NCBI RefSeq assembly: GCF_024448715.1
Contig: NZ_JAMOHZ010000007.1
Coordinates: 62,001-126,000 of the forward strand
Origin: Stutzerimonas stutzeri
Lineage (GTDB): Bacteria > Pseudomonadota > Gammaproteobacteria > Pseudomonadales > Pseudomonadaceae
DNA: 64,000 nt
Direction: 5' to 3'
Both the position numbers and the translations under genes were made by a program. Numbering within the stretch: position 1 is the first letter of the stretch; each line of letters starts with the position of its first letter. Shown one piece after another: positions 49,290 through 57,271 of the stretch. The notes under the pieces are model-generated. The model had not been told where the DNA came from. It saw nothing but the letters and a program-made list of their open reading frames with translations, and did not search any database.

Positions 49290-51022
49290 GCGAGTTGCTA
49301 CCGCATTTGCTTCGGCCGTTCTGGCTGTTGATCCTGCCACTGCCGATCTGGTTACTGTGGCGTCTCTGGCATCGTCAACGACAGATCGGTCGCTGGCAGC
49401 GCCTGTTACCCGAAGCTTTTCATGCAGCTTTGCTGACCCGCGGCAAGCTGCGCAATAGCAGGCGGCCATGGTTACTGCTCGGCTTGGCCTGGCTGCTTGC
49501 CTGCCTGGCATTACTGGGGCCGAGCTGGCAACACGCTGAACAGCCCAGCCTGTCACGCGCCGACCCTCTGGTTGTGCTACTCGATACGACGCCCGCGATG
49601 CTCGCTGCCGATGTCCGTCCCAACCGCCTGGAACAGGCCAAACGCAAGATCCTTGATTTGCTGCACACCCGTCAGGATGCCCAAACCGCCGTTGTCGTGT
49701 TCGCCGGCAGCGCTCACACGCTGGTGCCGCTGTCCAACGATATCGCCACGACACAGAACCTCCTGGCTGCACTGCAGCCGGAGCTGATGCCGGAACCCGG
49801 ACATCGAGCGAACCTGGCGGTGGCACAGGGAATCGAACTGCTCGAGCAAGGTGCCCGCGGACGCGGCCGGTTGCTTCTGATCGGTAGCAGCCTGGACAAG
49901 CAAGAACGCTCAGCGATCCGCACGCTGCTCGACAATAGCGACCAGCAATTGCTGATACTCGGCATCGGCACCGAGCAAGGCGCTCCGATCGCCACGGAAG
50001 ATGGCAGCTTTCTCAAGGACGACAAGGGCACCATTCTAATTCCGCGCCTGGACGACAACGCGATGGGCCGGTTCGCCGCAGATATCGGAGGGCATTACCA
50101 GCATGTACGGATCGACGACGCAGATTTGGACAGCCTTGGTCTGCTGGAGCGCAGAGGAGCGCTACTAGCAAAGGATGACACCACCCGACTCGACGCCTGG
50201 CTGGATCAGGGCCACTGGCTGTTACTGCCCTTGTTGTTGCTGGCAGCCTGCGCCGGGCGCCGCGGCTGGCTGTTCTGCCTGCCCCTGATCATCTTCTTGC
50301 CGCAGCCGGCTAACGCGCTGAGCATGGAGGACTTATGGCTACGGCCGGATCAGCAAGGCATGCGTCTGCTGGAGTCCGAGCGTCCAACCGAGGCCGCCGA
50401 GCGATTCGAAGATCATCAATGGCAAGGGTTCGCTCGCTACCAGGCCGGTGATTTTGCAGGCGCCGTTGAGCAATTTTCCAAAGACGATACCGCCACAGGT
50501 CACTACAACCGCGGTAACGCGTTGGCGCGCAATCAGGAACTGGAGGCCGCCATCGAAGCCTATGATCAAGCGCTGGCATTGGATCCAGAGCTGAAGGCGG
50601 CCCGTCGCAACAAGGCCATCGTCGAAGAAATCCTGCGTCAGCGCCAGCAACAGGCACAGCAGAACGAAACCTCAGCAGATCAGGCCGAGCAGGATGCACC
50701 GCCTGATGCCACGCAAACGCAGCAGACACCTTCGACCCAAGGCGCTGCTGGCTCGGCGCCTGAAGCAGCTGAAACCGCCGAGCAGGAAGATGCCAGCGGT
50801 AATGTCAGTCAAGATGCCAATCCGGCTCCAGAGAAGACGCCCACTGAGGCAACGCAAAGCGATACAGACGCGACGCTTGCTCAGGCCCAAGAGGCTTCCG
50901 TCGATCCCGAGCAAGACCAGGCGATGAATCAGTGGCTGCGCAAGATACCCGACAACCCCGGCGAACTGCTGCGCCGAAAGTTTCTCTACGAACAACGCAA
51001 GCGCCAGGAAATGAATCAATGA
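49286..51022 (+). CDS. VWA-TPR fusion membrane protein (BatB/BatC-like)
   Basis: 578 residues. Membrane segments near 12-26 and 60-75, a VWA domain whose first motif reads DTTPAML instead of DxSxS, so the metal site is likely degenerate; a second membrane pair about 310-345; TPR repeats about 375-450 (GHYNRGNALARNQELEAAIEAYDQAL); a long Gln/Glu/Thr-rich low-complexity tail (about 450-550). GTG start in a GTGA overlap. It joins what are separate BatB and BatC proteins in Bacteroides. Confidence 0.9.
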   Translation: MSELLPHLLRPFWLLILPLPIWLLWRLWHRQRQIGRWQRLLPEAFHAALLTRGKLRNSRRPWLLLGLAWLLACLALLGPSWQHAEQPSLSRADPLVVLLDTTPAMLAADVRPNRLEQAKRKILDLLHTRQDAQTAVVVFAGSAHTLVPLSNDIATTQNLLAALQPELMPEPGHRANLAVAQGIELLEQGARGRGRLLLIGSSLDKQERSAIRTLLDNSDQQLLILGIGTEQGAPIATEDGSFLKDDKGTILIPRLDDNAMGRFAADIGGHYQHVRIDDADLDSLGLLERRGALLAKDDTTRLDAWLDQGHWLLLPLLLLAACAGRRGWLFCLPLIIFLPQPANALSMEDLWLRPDQQGMRLLESERPTEAAERFEDHQWQGFARYQAGDFAGAVEQFSKDDTATGHYNRGNALARNQELEAAIEAYDQALALDPELKAARRNKAIVEEILRQRQQQAQQNETSADQAEQDAPPDATQTQQTPSTQGAAGSAPEAAETAEQEDASGNVSQDANPAPEKTPTEATQSDTDATLAQAQEASVDPEQDQAMNQWLRKIPDNPGELLRRKFLYEQRKRQEMNQ

Positions 51023-52641
51023 TGCGGCTGATGACACTGGTGTTTCTGCTCCTGCTCGCCTGCCAGGCAAGCGCCTCGATACTGGTCGCACGGGTCGACC
51101 GTACCCAGCTGAGCCTGGACGAAACGGTCGAGCTGACGCTTGAGACCAACGACGTCACCGTATTCAGCAAGCCGGATCTGCAACCGCTCGATAATCTGTT
51201 CAAGGTATTCGGTACCCGTCAGGTCAATCAGCTGTCCGGTGCCAATGGCGAGGCACGTGCCATCACTCAATGGTTGATCACGTTGCAACCGCGGCAGGCC
51301 GGCTACGTGGTGATCCCGCCGCTGCAGCTGGGCGACTGGAGCAGCGAACCCATTACCTTGCATGTCAGCGAATCCAGCGCGGAGGGCAGTGACAAGCTTG
51401 CACCGATATTCATCGACGCAAGCCTCGATCAGGACAGCGTCTACGTGCAGGCGCAGGTCGTCCTGACCCTGCGCATCTACCATTCGGTTTCGCTCTATGA
51501 CGACAGCACGCTTTCGCCCTTGCAGATGAGCGATGCATTGGTCGAGCGCCTGGGCGAACCGCGCACTTATGAAAAGGACATCAACGGCATTCGCCATGGC
51601 GTGATCGAAATTCGCTATGCGCTGTTTCCGCAAAAGAGCGGCACGCTGACCATCCCTGCGCAGCTGTTCAGCGCCACCACGGTGGCTCCCTCGAACGGTG
51701 ACTATTATGGCTCCCGCTTCGGCAGATCCATGCAGGTCAAATCTCCCACCATTCCACTGCTCGTCAAACCCAAGCCGGCCGAATATCCCGCCGATGCGCC
51801 CTGGCTGCCAGCAAGCAATCTGACCTTGGTCGAAGCCTGGAGTCCCGACCCGCAGGACGCAGAGCTCGGCGAGGCGCTGACACGCAGCCTTCTGTTGAAG
51901 GCAGAGGGTCTGACTAGCACACAGCTGCCGCCAATCGAATCGCCGCAGGTGACAGGGCTGCGCCGCTATTCCGATCAACCGAGCCTGAATAACGAGGTCA
52001 CCGACAACGGGGTCAGCGGCAGCCGCGAGCAGCGCGAGGCATTGGTGGCGGCGCGAGCCGGGGACCTTCTACTGCCCGCCGTGGAGCTGGTCTGGTGGAA
52101 CACCACCGAGGATCGACTGGAGCGCAGCACACTGCCCGAACGGGCGCTGCACGTGGCAGAAAATCCAGACATTCAGCAACCGACGATCGAGTCTCCCGAT
52201 GCTCCGCAATCGCGTGATCAAGCGCGGCTGTGGCCCTGGCAGTTGAGCAGCGCAGTGCTGGCCCTGAGCACCCTGCTCGGCTTCGGTTTGTGGTTGCGCG
52301 CGCGCAGCCAGCCAGCCGTGATCCGAACCGTCCAGTCCGGCCCGACGCCGCGCAGCCTGCTCGATGATCTCAAGCGCGCCTGCCTGGCTAATGACACCCA
52401 GGCGACGCGCCACGCTCTTGATGCCTGGGCCCGCCAGCAACCCGAGACGCTGGCTGATATGGCCGCGCGCTTCGTACCGCTATCCGATGCCCTCGATGGG
52501 CTCAACGGTGCGCTCTACAGCGAGACCGGCCAGCGCTGGCAGGGCGAGGCGCTGTGGCAGGCCATCCAGAATTTGCCGACAGCGCAACCTGCCAGCGTTG
52601 AGCAAGAAACAGGTGCCTTGCCGCCGCTATATCCGCGCTGA
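51019..52641 (+). CDS. BatD-family protein
   Basis: 540 residues. The MMRLMTLVFLLLL start overlaps the upstream stop (ATGA/TGATG). Signal peptide ending CQASAS, then the BatD/oxygen-tolerance domain of beta-sandwich repeats (LSLDETVELTLE, VQAQVVLTLRIYHSV, YALFPQKSGTLTIPAQ), one C-terminal membrane helix (LSSAVLALSTLLGFGLWL, about 420-438) and a cytoplasmic tail. Last gene of the MoxR operon. Confidence 0.9.
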   Translation: MMRLMTLVFLLLLACQASASILVARVDRTQLSLDETVELTLETNDVTVFSKPDLQPLDNLFKVFGTRQVNQLSGANGEARAITQWLITLQPRQAGYVVIPPLQLGDWSSEPITLHVSESSAEGSDKLAPIFIDASLDQDSVYVQAQVVLTLRIYHSVSLYDDSTLSPLQMSDALVERLGEPRTYEKDINGIRHGVIEIRYALFPQKSGTLTIPAQLFSATTVAPSNGDYYGSRFGRSMQVKSPTIPLLVKPKPAEYPADAPWLPASNLTLVEAWSPDPQDAELGEALTRSLLLKAEGLTSTQLPPIESPQVTGLRRYSDQPSLNNEVTDNGVSGSREQREALVAARAGDLLLPAVELVWWNTTEDRLERSTLPERALHVAENPDIQQPTIESPDAPQSRDQARLWPWQLSSAVLALSTLLGFGLWLRARSQPAVIRTVQSGPTPRSLLDDLKRACLANDTQATRHALDAWARQQPETLADMAARFVPLSDALDGLNGALYSETGQRWQGEALWQAIQNLPTAQPASVEQETGALPPLYPR

Positions 52642-52946
52642 AGCTCGCTGCGCTTTTCACGGCTGCTCCAGACCGTAAGCCGAATCCTCGGCTGAGCGCG
52701 ACCCAACCGTCAGCCGCACCGGCGGATCGTGCGCCGGATCGATACTTTCCCCGGTCCTCTAAATGGGTGTCACCAAGACACCTTGGTTCAATGGGTTGCA
52801 CCTATCCACGGGGCCGCTGGATCGTCGGTGAGATGGCATGGAGGTATTTGGCATATGGCTTGCTTCGCCAGAGTCATGGTCCTCCAGCGTGTCCGGTCGT
52901 TCATACGGCGACGACGCGCCTTCGCATGGCAAAGGTTTTTCTCAGC
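52642..52946. other. Intergenic region batD-nasS
   Basis: 305 bases, no gene. It holds overlapping alternative hairpins at 52766-52786 (GGTGTC/GACACC or CCAAG/CTTGG). No U-run follows. Presumably contains the nasS promoter. Confidence 0.45.
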
Positions 52947-54167
52947 ATGACCGATCCCAACACGCCGCCCCGCTCCGACGCCCTGGCCTGGGTGGCTGGC
53001 AGCGACGCGCCAGAAAAGCATGTCGTCAATCTTGGTTTCATGGCTCTGACCGATGCCGCGTCGTTGATAGTTGCTGCCACTCAGGGTTTCGCCCAGCCAT
53101 ACGGGCTCACGCTCAACCTGCGTCGACAGCACTCCTGGTCAAACCTGCGCGACAAGCTGGTCGAGGGCGAGCTGGACGCCGCGCAGGGTCTGTACGGACT
53201 GATCTATGCCATGCACCTGGGCATTAGCGGCGGTGCGCCCGTGGACATGGCCGTGCTGATGGGGCTGGCCCAGAATGGGCAAGGCATTACTCTATCCAGT
53301 CGTTTGAAAGCGCTTGACGTGACCAATGCCGAGGCGCTCGGTAAATGCGTGCGCCAGAGTGGTGCGAAAATCACGCTTGCCCAGACGTTTCCCACCGGCA
53401 CACATGCGCTCTGGCTTTACTACTGGCTGGCGGCCCATGGCATCCATCCCTTGAACGATGTACGCACATTGGTGGTGCCGCCATCGCAGATGGTTGCTCA
53501 TCTACAAGCTGGTCGTATCGACGGATTTTGCGCGGGCGAGCCGTGGGGGGCGCAGGCAATTGAAGAAGAGATAGGTTTCACCCTGGCCACCAGCCAGTCG
53601 ATCTGGGCCGATCATCCTGAGAAAGTTCTGGGCTGCACGCGCACGTTCGTCGAGGCCTATCCGAATACCGCTCGAGCGCTGATCATGGCGGTTTTGGAGG
53701 CCAGCCGTTTCATCGATCAAAGCCAGACCAATCGGCGCAGCGCCGCACAACTTATCGCCAGCAACGAATACATCAACGCACCGCTCGCTGCCATCGAGCC
53801 ACGCTTCCTCGGTCAGTACGAAGACGGGCTCGGGCACGCCTGGCAGGACAAGCACCCGTTGCGTTTCTTCGGTAACGGCGAGGTGAACATGCCCTACCAT
53901 TCCGACGGACTCTGGTTCATGACCCAACTCCGCCGCTGGGGGCTGCTGCGTGAAGATCCGGACTATCTTGCCGTAGCGCAGAGCGTGCAGCAGACCAGTC
54001 TTTACCGCGACGCGGCGACCGCCTTGAACGTTCCGGTACCGGACTCATCCATGCGTAGCGCCGTATTGATAGATGGAAGCCACTGGGACGGCAGCGACCC
54101 GGCCGGATATGCACGCAGTTTCGCCCTGCACGCTCTGACTGATGCCGCCACGCCCGGCATTTTGTGA
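52947..54167 (+). CDS. nasS: Nitrate sensor NasS (NrtA/CmpA-type binding protein)
   Basis: 406 residues, cytoplasmic (no signal peptide), homologous to the ABC-type nitrate binding proteins: LGFMALTDAASLIVAATQGFAQPYGLTLNLRRQHSWSNLRDKLVEGELDAAQGL (about 27-80) and GRIDGFCAGEPWGAQAI (about 187-203). Known role: without nitrate or nitrite NasS holds NasT inactive; ligand binding frees NasT. The start at 52947 is chosen from homology; 52926 and 52767 are longer options with poor RBS. 13 bases before nasT. Confidence 0.93.
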   Translation: MTDPNTPPRSDALAWVAGSDAPEKHVVNLGFMALTDAASLIVAATQGFAQPYGLTLNLRRQHSWSNLRDKLVEGELDAAQGLYGLIYAMHLGISGGAPVDMAVLMGLAQNGQGITLSSRLKALDVTNAEALGKCVRQSGAKITLAQTFPTGTHALWLYYWLAAHGIHPLNDVRTLVVPPSQMVAHLQAGRIDGFCAGEPWGAQAIEEEIGFTLATSQSIWADHPEKVLGCTRTFVEAYPNTARALIMAVLEASRFIDQSQTNRRSAAQLIASNEYINAPLAAIEPRFLGQYEDGLGHAWQDKHPLRFFGNGEVNMPYHSDGLWFMTQLRRWGLLREDPDYLAVAQSVQQTSLYRDAATALNVPVPDSSMRSAVLIDGSHWDGSDPAGYARSFALHALTDAATPGIL

Positions 54168-54180
54168 AAAGGAGACAGCC

Positions 54181-54765
54181 ATGCTTCGTGTTCTCCTGAT
54201 CGACGACACCCCGCGCAAAGTTGGTCGCCTGCGGGCCGCCTTGAACGAGGCCGGATTCGAAGTGATCGAAGAATCCGGCCTGACCATAGACCTGCCCGAA
54301 CGGGTCGAGTCCATACGCCCCGACGTGGTGCTGATCGATACCGACTCGCCCGGCCGCGACGTGATGGAGCAAGTGGTGATGGTCAGTCGCGATCAGCCGC
54401 GCCCCATCGTCATGTTCACCGACGACAACAACCCCGACGCCATGCGCCAGGCGATCCGCGCAGGCGTCAGCGCCTATATCGTCGAAGGCATTCAGGCTCA
54501 ACGCCTCAAACCGATCCTGGATGTGGCGATGGCCCGCTTCGAAAGCGATCAGGCCATTCGCGCGCAGCTGCATGCCCGAGATCAACAACTGGTCGAGCGC
54601 AAGCGCATCGAGCTGGCCAAGGGCATGCTGATGAAAATGAAAAGCTGCAACGAGGAAGACGCCTATACGTTGATGCGCCGCCAGGCCATGAGCCGCCAGC
54701 AAAAGCTGATTCAGGTAGCCGAACAGATCATTGCCATGAACGAGCTGCTTGATCGGTCGCATTGA
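54181..54765 (+). CDS. nasT: ANTAR-domain response regulator and antiterminator NasT
   Basis: 194 residues. N-terminal receiver-like domain (MLRVLLIDDTPRKVGRL...PDVVLIDTDSPGRD; Asp in DTDSP occupies the phospho-acceptor area) and C-terminal ANTAR RNA-binding domain (about 133-183: ERKRIELAKGMLMKMKSCNEEDAYTLMRRQAMS). Binds paired hexaloop hairpins in leader mRNA to prevent termination. Two matching leaders occur downstream at 55744 and 59647. RBS AAAGGAG. Confidence 0.95.
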   Translation: MLRVLLIDDTPRKVGRLRAALNEAGFEVIEESGLTIDLPERVESIRPDVVLIDTDSPGRDVMEQVVMVSRDQPRPIVMFTDDNNPDAMRQAIRAGVSAYIVEGIQAQRLKPILDVAMARFESDQAIRAQLHARDQQLVERKRIELAKGMLMKMKSCNEEDAYTLMRRQAMSRQQKLIQVAEQIIAMNELLDRSH

Positions 54766-54862
54766 CAACGCACAACGCCTGCGGACGGAGGGGTGCTGAA
54801 CAGCACGCGGCTCGATCCGATGCACTCCAAACGCCGGTCGAACATAAAGATGGAGAGATGAG

Positions 54863-55033
54863 ATGGCCATGATCGCGACCTTCGTAATCGCCTGCCTGTT
54901 GGCATTGCTCGGTCATTATCTGAGTCGGATTGCCAGCGCCCGACATCATCAGCGACTCGAAGCCTTGCAAGCCAAAGCGAAGCGCGGTCTACAACAGCTG
55001 GCGGAGCCTTCGCCTCAGCACAACGAGCAGTGA
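54863..55033 (+). CDS. Putative 56-residue single-pass membrane protein
   Basis: ATG at 54863 with GGAGAG upstream; TGA at 55031. One N-terminal hydrophobic helix (MAMIATFVIACLLALLGHYL, 1-20) followed by a basic, Gln/Lys-rich helix (HHQRLEALQAKAKRGLQQLA) that looks amphipathic. Codon composition resembles its neighbours. No family recognised. It lies between nasT and the thioesterase in the same direction. Confidence 0.6.
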   Translation: MAMIATFVIACLLALLGHYLSRIASARHHQRLEALQAKAKRGLQQLAEPSPQHNEQ

Positions 55034-55147
55034 GAACTATCGCGGCTCTTGTCGCGAGCAGGGGCGCTCGCGCTACGCCCCGTATCAGCTGTAGCGGGCT
55101 AGTCGCTACGTTAGAATGCGCATCTTCGATCACCAGCCGAGCAATTC

Positions 55148-55591
55148 ATGGCCCGCCTCGCCCTGCACTTTCCAGAAGACCAGTTCTGCTTCACGACCCA
55201 GCAGACCGTACGCATCACCGATATCAACGCCGCTAACCATTTGGCCAACGACTCGATGATCTCGATGATTTCCGAAGCCCGCGCGCGCTTCCTGTTCGCT
55301 TACGGCATCGCCGAAACCACTAAGGACGGCTGCGGCATCATCGTCACCGACCTCGCCACTACCTACAAAGCCGAGGCTCATGCGCGCGACGTGCTGCTGT
55401 TCGAGGTCGGCGTGATGGACTTCAACAGGTACGGCGGTGACATCACGTTCCGCATCACCCGCCCGGCTGACGGCACGCTGATCGCCATGGCCAAGTCGGG
55501 CTTCGTTTTCTTCAACTACCGGGACAAAGGGGTAGTGCCGATGCCCGGCGAGTTCGACGCAAAATTCCCCAAGGTCAACCGCATTTCCTGA
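55148..55591 (+). CDS. Hotdog-fold thioesterase-family protein
   Basis: 147 residues. 4HBT-like pattern: TVRITDINAANHLANDSMISMISEARARFLF (about 20-50, the usual Asp/Asn-H active region), YKAEAHARDVLLFEVGV, GDITFRITRPADGTLIAMAKSGFVFFNYRDKGVV. Acts on an acyl-CoA not identifiable here. Followed by a terminator, so it is transcribed apart from the nitrate transporter. Confidence 0.88.
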   Translation: MARLALHFPEDQFCFTTQQTVRITDINAANHLANDSMISMISEARARFLFAYGIAETTKDGCGIIVTDLATTYKAEAHARDVLLFEVGVMDFNRYGGDITFRITRPADGTLIAMAKSGFVFFNYRDKGVVPMPGEFDAKFPKVNRIS

Positions 55592-55626
55592 TCGCTCCAG
55601 GACCTCTCGGAAACGCTTCAAATCGA

Positions 55627-55655
55627 CGCACCGCATCGTGGCGGTGCGCCTTTTT
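55627..55655 (+). terminator. Rho-independent terminator after the thioesterase gene
   Basis: Perfect 8-bp stem CGCACCGC/GCGGTGCG (55627-55634 and 55641-55648), 6-base loop, then CCTTTTT. Confidence 0.9.
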
Positions 55656-55714
55656 CATCCAGCCTCTACTGCTCCAACCGCCGCGAAGCGCCCGAAAGCA
55701 GCGGGCCGACCGGT

Positions 55715-55730
55715 TGGCACAGCTCCTGCT
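55715..55730 (+). promoter_or_regulatory. Sigma-54 (RpoN) promoter for the nitrate transporter
   Basis: TGGCACAGCTCCTGCT: the GG (55716-55717) and GC (55728-55729) are separated by exactly 10 bases as required, and TGGCAC matches the -24 consensus. The predicted start near 55741 falls just before the first leader hairpin. An NtrC site was not identified with confidence. Confidence 0.8.
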
Positions 55731-55742
55731 TTGCAATCGGCA

Positions 55743-55827
55743 GGTAGCCAACGGCGGTTACTTACAGACATGACAAAGGCGTCGCGTCCCCCCGTTCGAA
55801 CTGACGGGGGTTCGCGGCGCCTTTTTT
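55743..55827 (+). promoter_or_regulatory. NasT-responsive ANTAR leader RNA with terminator (transporter)
   Basis: Hairpin P1: GTAGCC (55744-55749), hexaloop AACGGC, GGTTAC (55756-55761). Hairpin P2: ATGAC (55770-55774), hexaloop AAAGGC, GTCGC (55781-55785). Both loops have A at 1 and G at 4, the ANTAR signature. P2 shares AAAGGCGTCGCG with the 5' arm of a 12-bp terminator stem (one G-U) closing at 55813-55824 and ending in six T. Binding by NasT would stabilise P1/P2 and disrupt the terminator. Confidence 0.85.
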
Positions 55828-55965
55828 GTTGCCCCGTTGACACGGGCGCGTGCAGCACCGACCCGCTGCTCGCAATAGATTTCGCGCTGTCGCCATCGGC
55901 CGACAGCACCGCGTTCTCCGGCGGCCATTCGGCACGTCGGTTCTACTTGTCTTGTGAGGTGTTCG

Positions 55966-57177
55966 ATGAATACGAGTTTCTGGAAAGCCGGTCACACGCC
56001 AACGCTCTTCGCCGCCTTTCTCTATTTCGATCTCAGCTTCATGGTCTGGTACGTGCTCGGCCCGATGGGCGTGCAGATCGCCGCCGACCTCGGCCTGACC
56101 ACTCAACAACGCGCCTTTATGGTCGCTACGCCGATCCTTTCTGGCGCTGTCTTACGCCTGGTGCTGGGCATGCTGGCCGACCGTACCTCACCGAAAACGG
56201 CCGGGCTTTTTGGCCAGATCGTAGTCATCGCCGCTCTGTTCGTGGCTTGGTTGAATGGCATCCACAGCTACGAACAGGCATTGCTGCTCGGCCTGTTCCT
56301 CGGCATGGCCGGCGCCTCCTTCGCGGTGGCGCTACCGCTGGCCTCGCAGTGGTACCCACCGCAGCATCAGGGCAAGGCCATGGGCATCGCCGGTGCGGGC
56401 AATTCCGGTACCGTGCTCGCGGCGCTGTTCGCGCCAGTGCTGGCCACGATGTTCGGTTGGAGCAACGTGTTCGGCCTGGCGCTGATTCCGCTTGTGCTAA
56501 CCCTGATTATCTTTGCCAGTGTCGCGAAGAACGCGCCGAACCGCCCCGCGCCCAAATCTTTCGCCGATTACATGAAGGCGCTGGGCGACCGCGACAGCTG
56601 GTGGTTCATGTTCTTCTACAGCGTGACCTTCGGCGGCTTCCTCGGCCTGGCCAGTACCCTGCCCGGCTACTTCCATGATCAGTACGCCTTCGACCCGGTC
56701 AAGGCCGGCTATTACACCGCCGCCTGCGTGTTCGCCGGCAGCCTGCTGCGCCCGCTTGGCGGCGCGCTGGCCGATCGCATCGGTGGTATCCGCTCGTTGC
56801 TGGTGATGTACACCCTGGCGGCCGCTTGTCTGTTCATCGTCGGCTTCAATCTGCCTAGTTCCATCGCTGCATTGGCACTGTTCGTCGTCGCCATGCTCAG
56901 CCTCGGTGCCGGTAATGGTGCGGTGTTCCAGTTGGTGCCGCAGCGCTTCAGCAAGGAAATCGGCGTGATGACCGGGCTGGTCGGCATGGCTGGCGGTATC
57001 GGTGGCTTCCTGCTCACCGCCGGTCTGGGTGCCGTCAAGCAAACCACCGGCGACTATCAGCTGGGCCTCTGGCTGTTTGCCAGCCTCGGTGCGCTGGCCT
57101 GGTTCGGTCTTTATGGCGTCAAGCGTCGCTGGAGAACTACTTGGGGTTCGGCCGCGATGACTGCCGCGCGGGTCTGA
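55966..57177 (+). CDS. nasA: Nitrate/nitrite MFS transporter (NarK/NasA type)
   Basis: 403 residues, twelve hydrophobic segments. Nitrate-porter signatures GMAGASFAVALPLASQWYPPQHQGKAMGIAGAGNSGTVLAALFAP (about 109-153) and MTGLVGMAGGIGGFLLTAGLG (about 342-362). The ATG at 55966 has GAGGT 5 bases upstream; the GTG at 55954 is less likely. Takes up nitrate for assimilation under nitrogen limitation given its sigma-54 promoter and ANTAR leader. Confidence 0.95.
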   Translation: MNTSFWKAGHTPTLFAAFLYFDLSFMVWYVLGPMGVQIAADLGLTTQQRAFMVATPILSGAVLRLVLGMLADRTSPKTAGLFGQIVVIAALFVAWLNGIHSYEQALLLGLFLGMAGASFAVALPLASQWYPPQHQGKAMGIAGAGNSGTVLAALFAPVLATMFGWSNVFGLALIPLVLTLIIFASVAKNAPNRPAPKSFADYMKALGDRDSWWFMFFYSVTFGGFLGLASTLPGYFHDQYAFDPVKAGYYTAACVFAGSLLRPLGGALADRIGGIRSLLVMYTLAAACLFIVGFNLPSSIAALALFVVAMLSLGAGNGAVFQLVPQRFSKEIGVMTGLVGMAGGIGGFLLTAGLGAVKQTTGDYQLGLWLFASLGALAWFGLYGVKRRWRTTWGSAAMTAARV

Positions 57178-57271
57178 TCGACGCCACCTAAGCTGGACCA
57201 ACGAAGGCAAGCCACGCGGCTTGCCGCCTTTTCATTTCATCGCTCAAAGCTCGCTGTCCGGAGTCTCGCTC

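Larger units (their letters stand above)
55592..55965. promoter_or_regulatory. Intergenic control region of the nitrate transporter
   Basis: 374 bases with no gene. In order it contains a terminator (55627-55655), a sigma-54 promoter (55715-55730), the ANTAR leader with its terminator (55743-55827) and about 138 bases of further leader up to the ATG at 55966. Confidence 0.8.
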
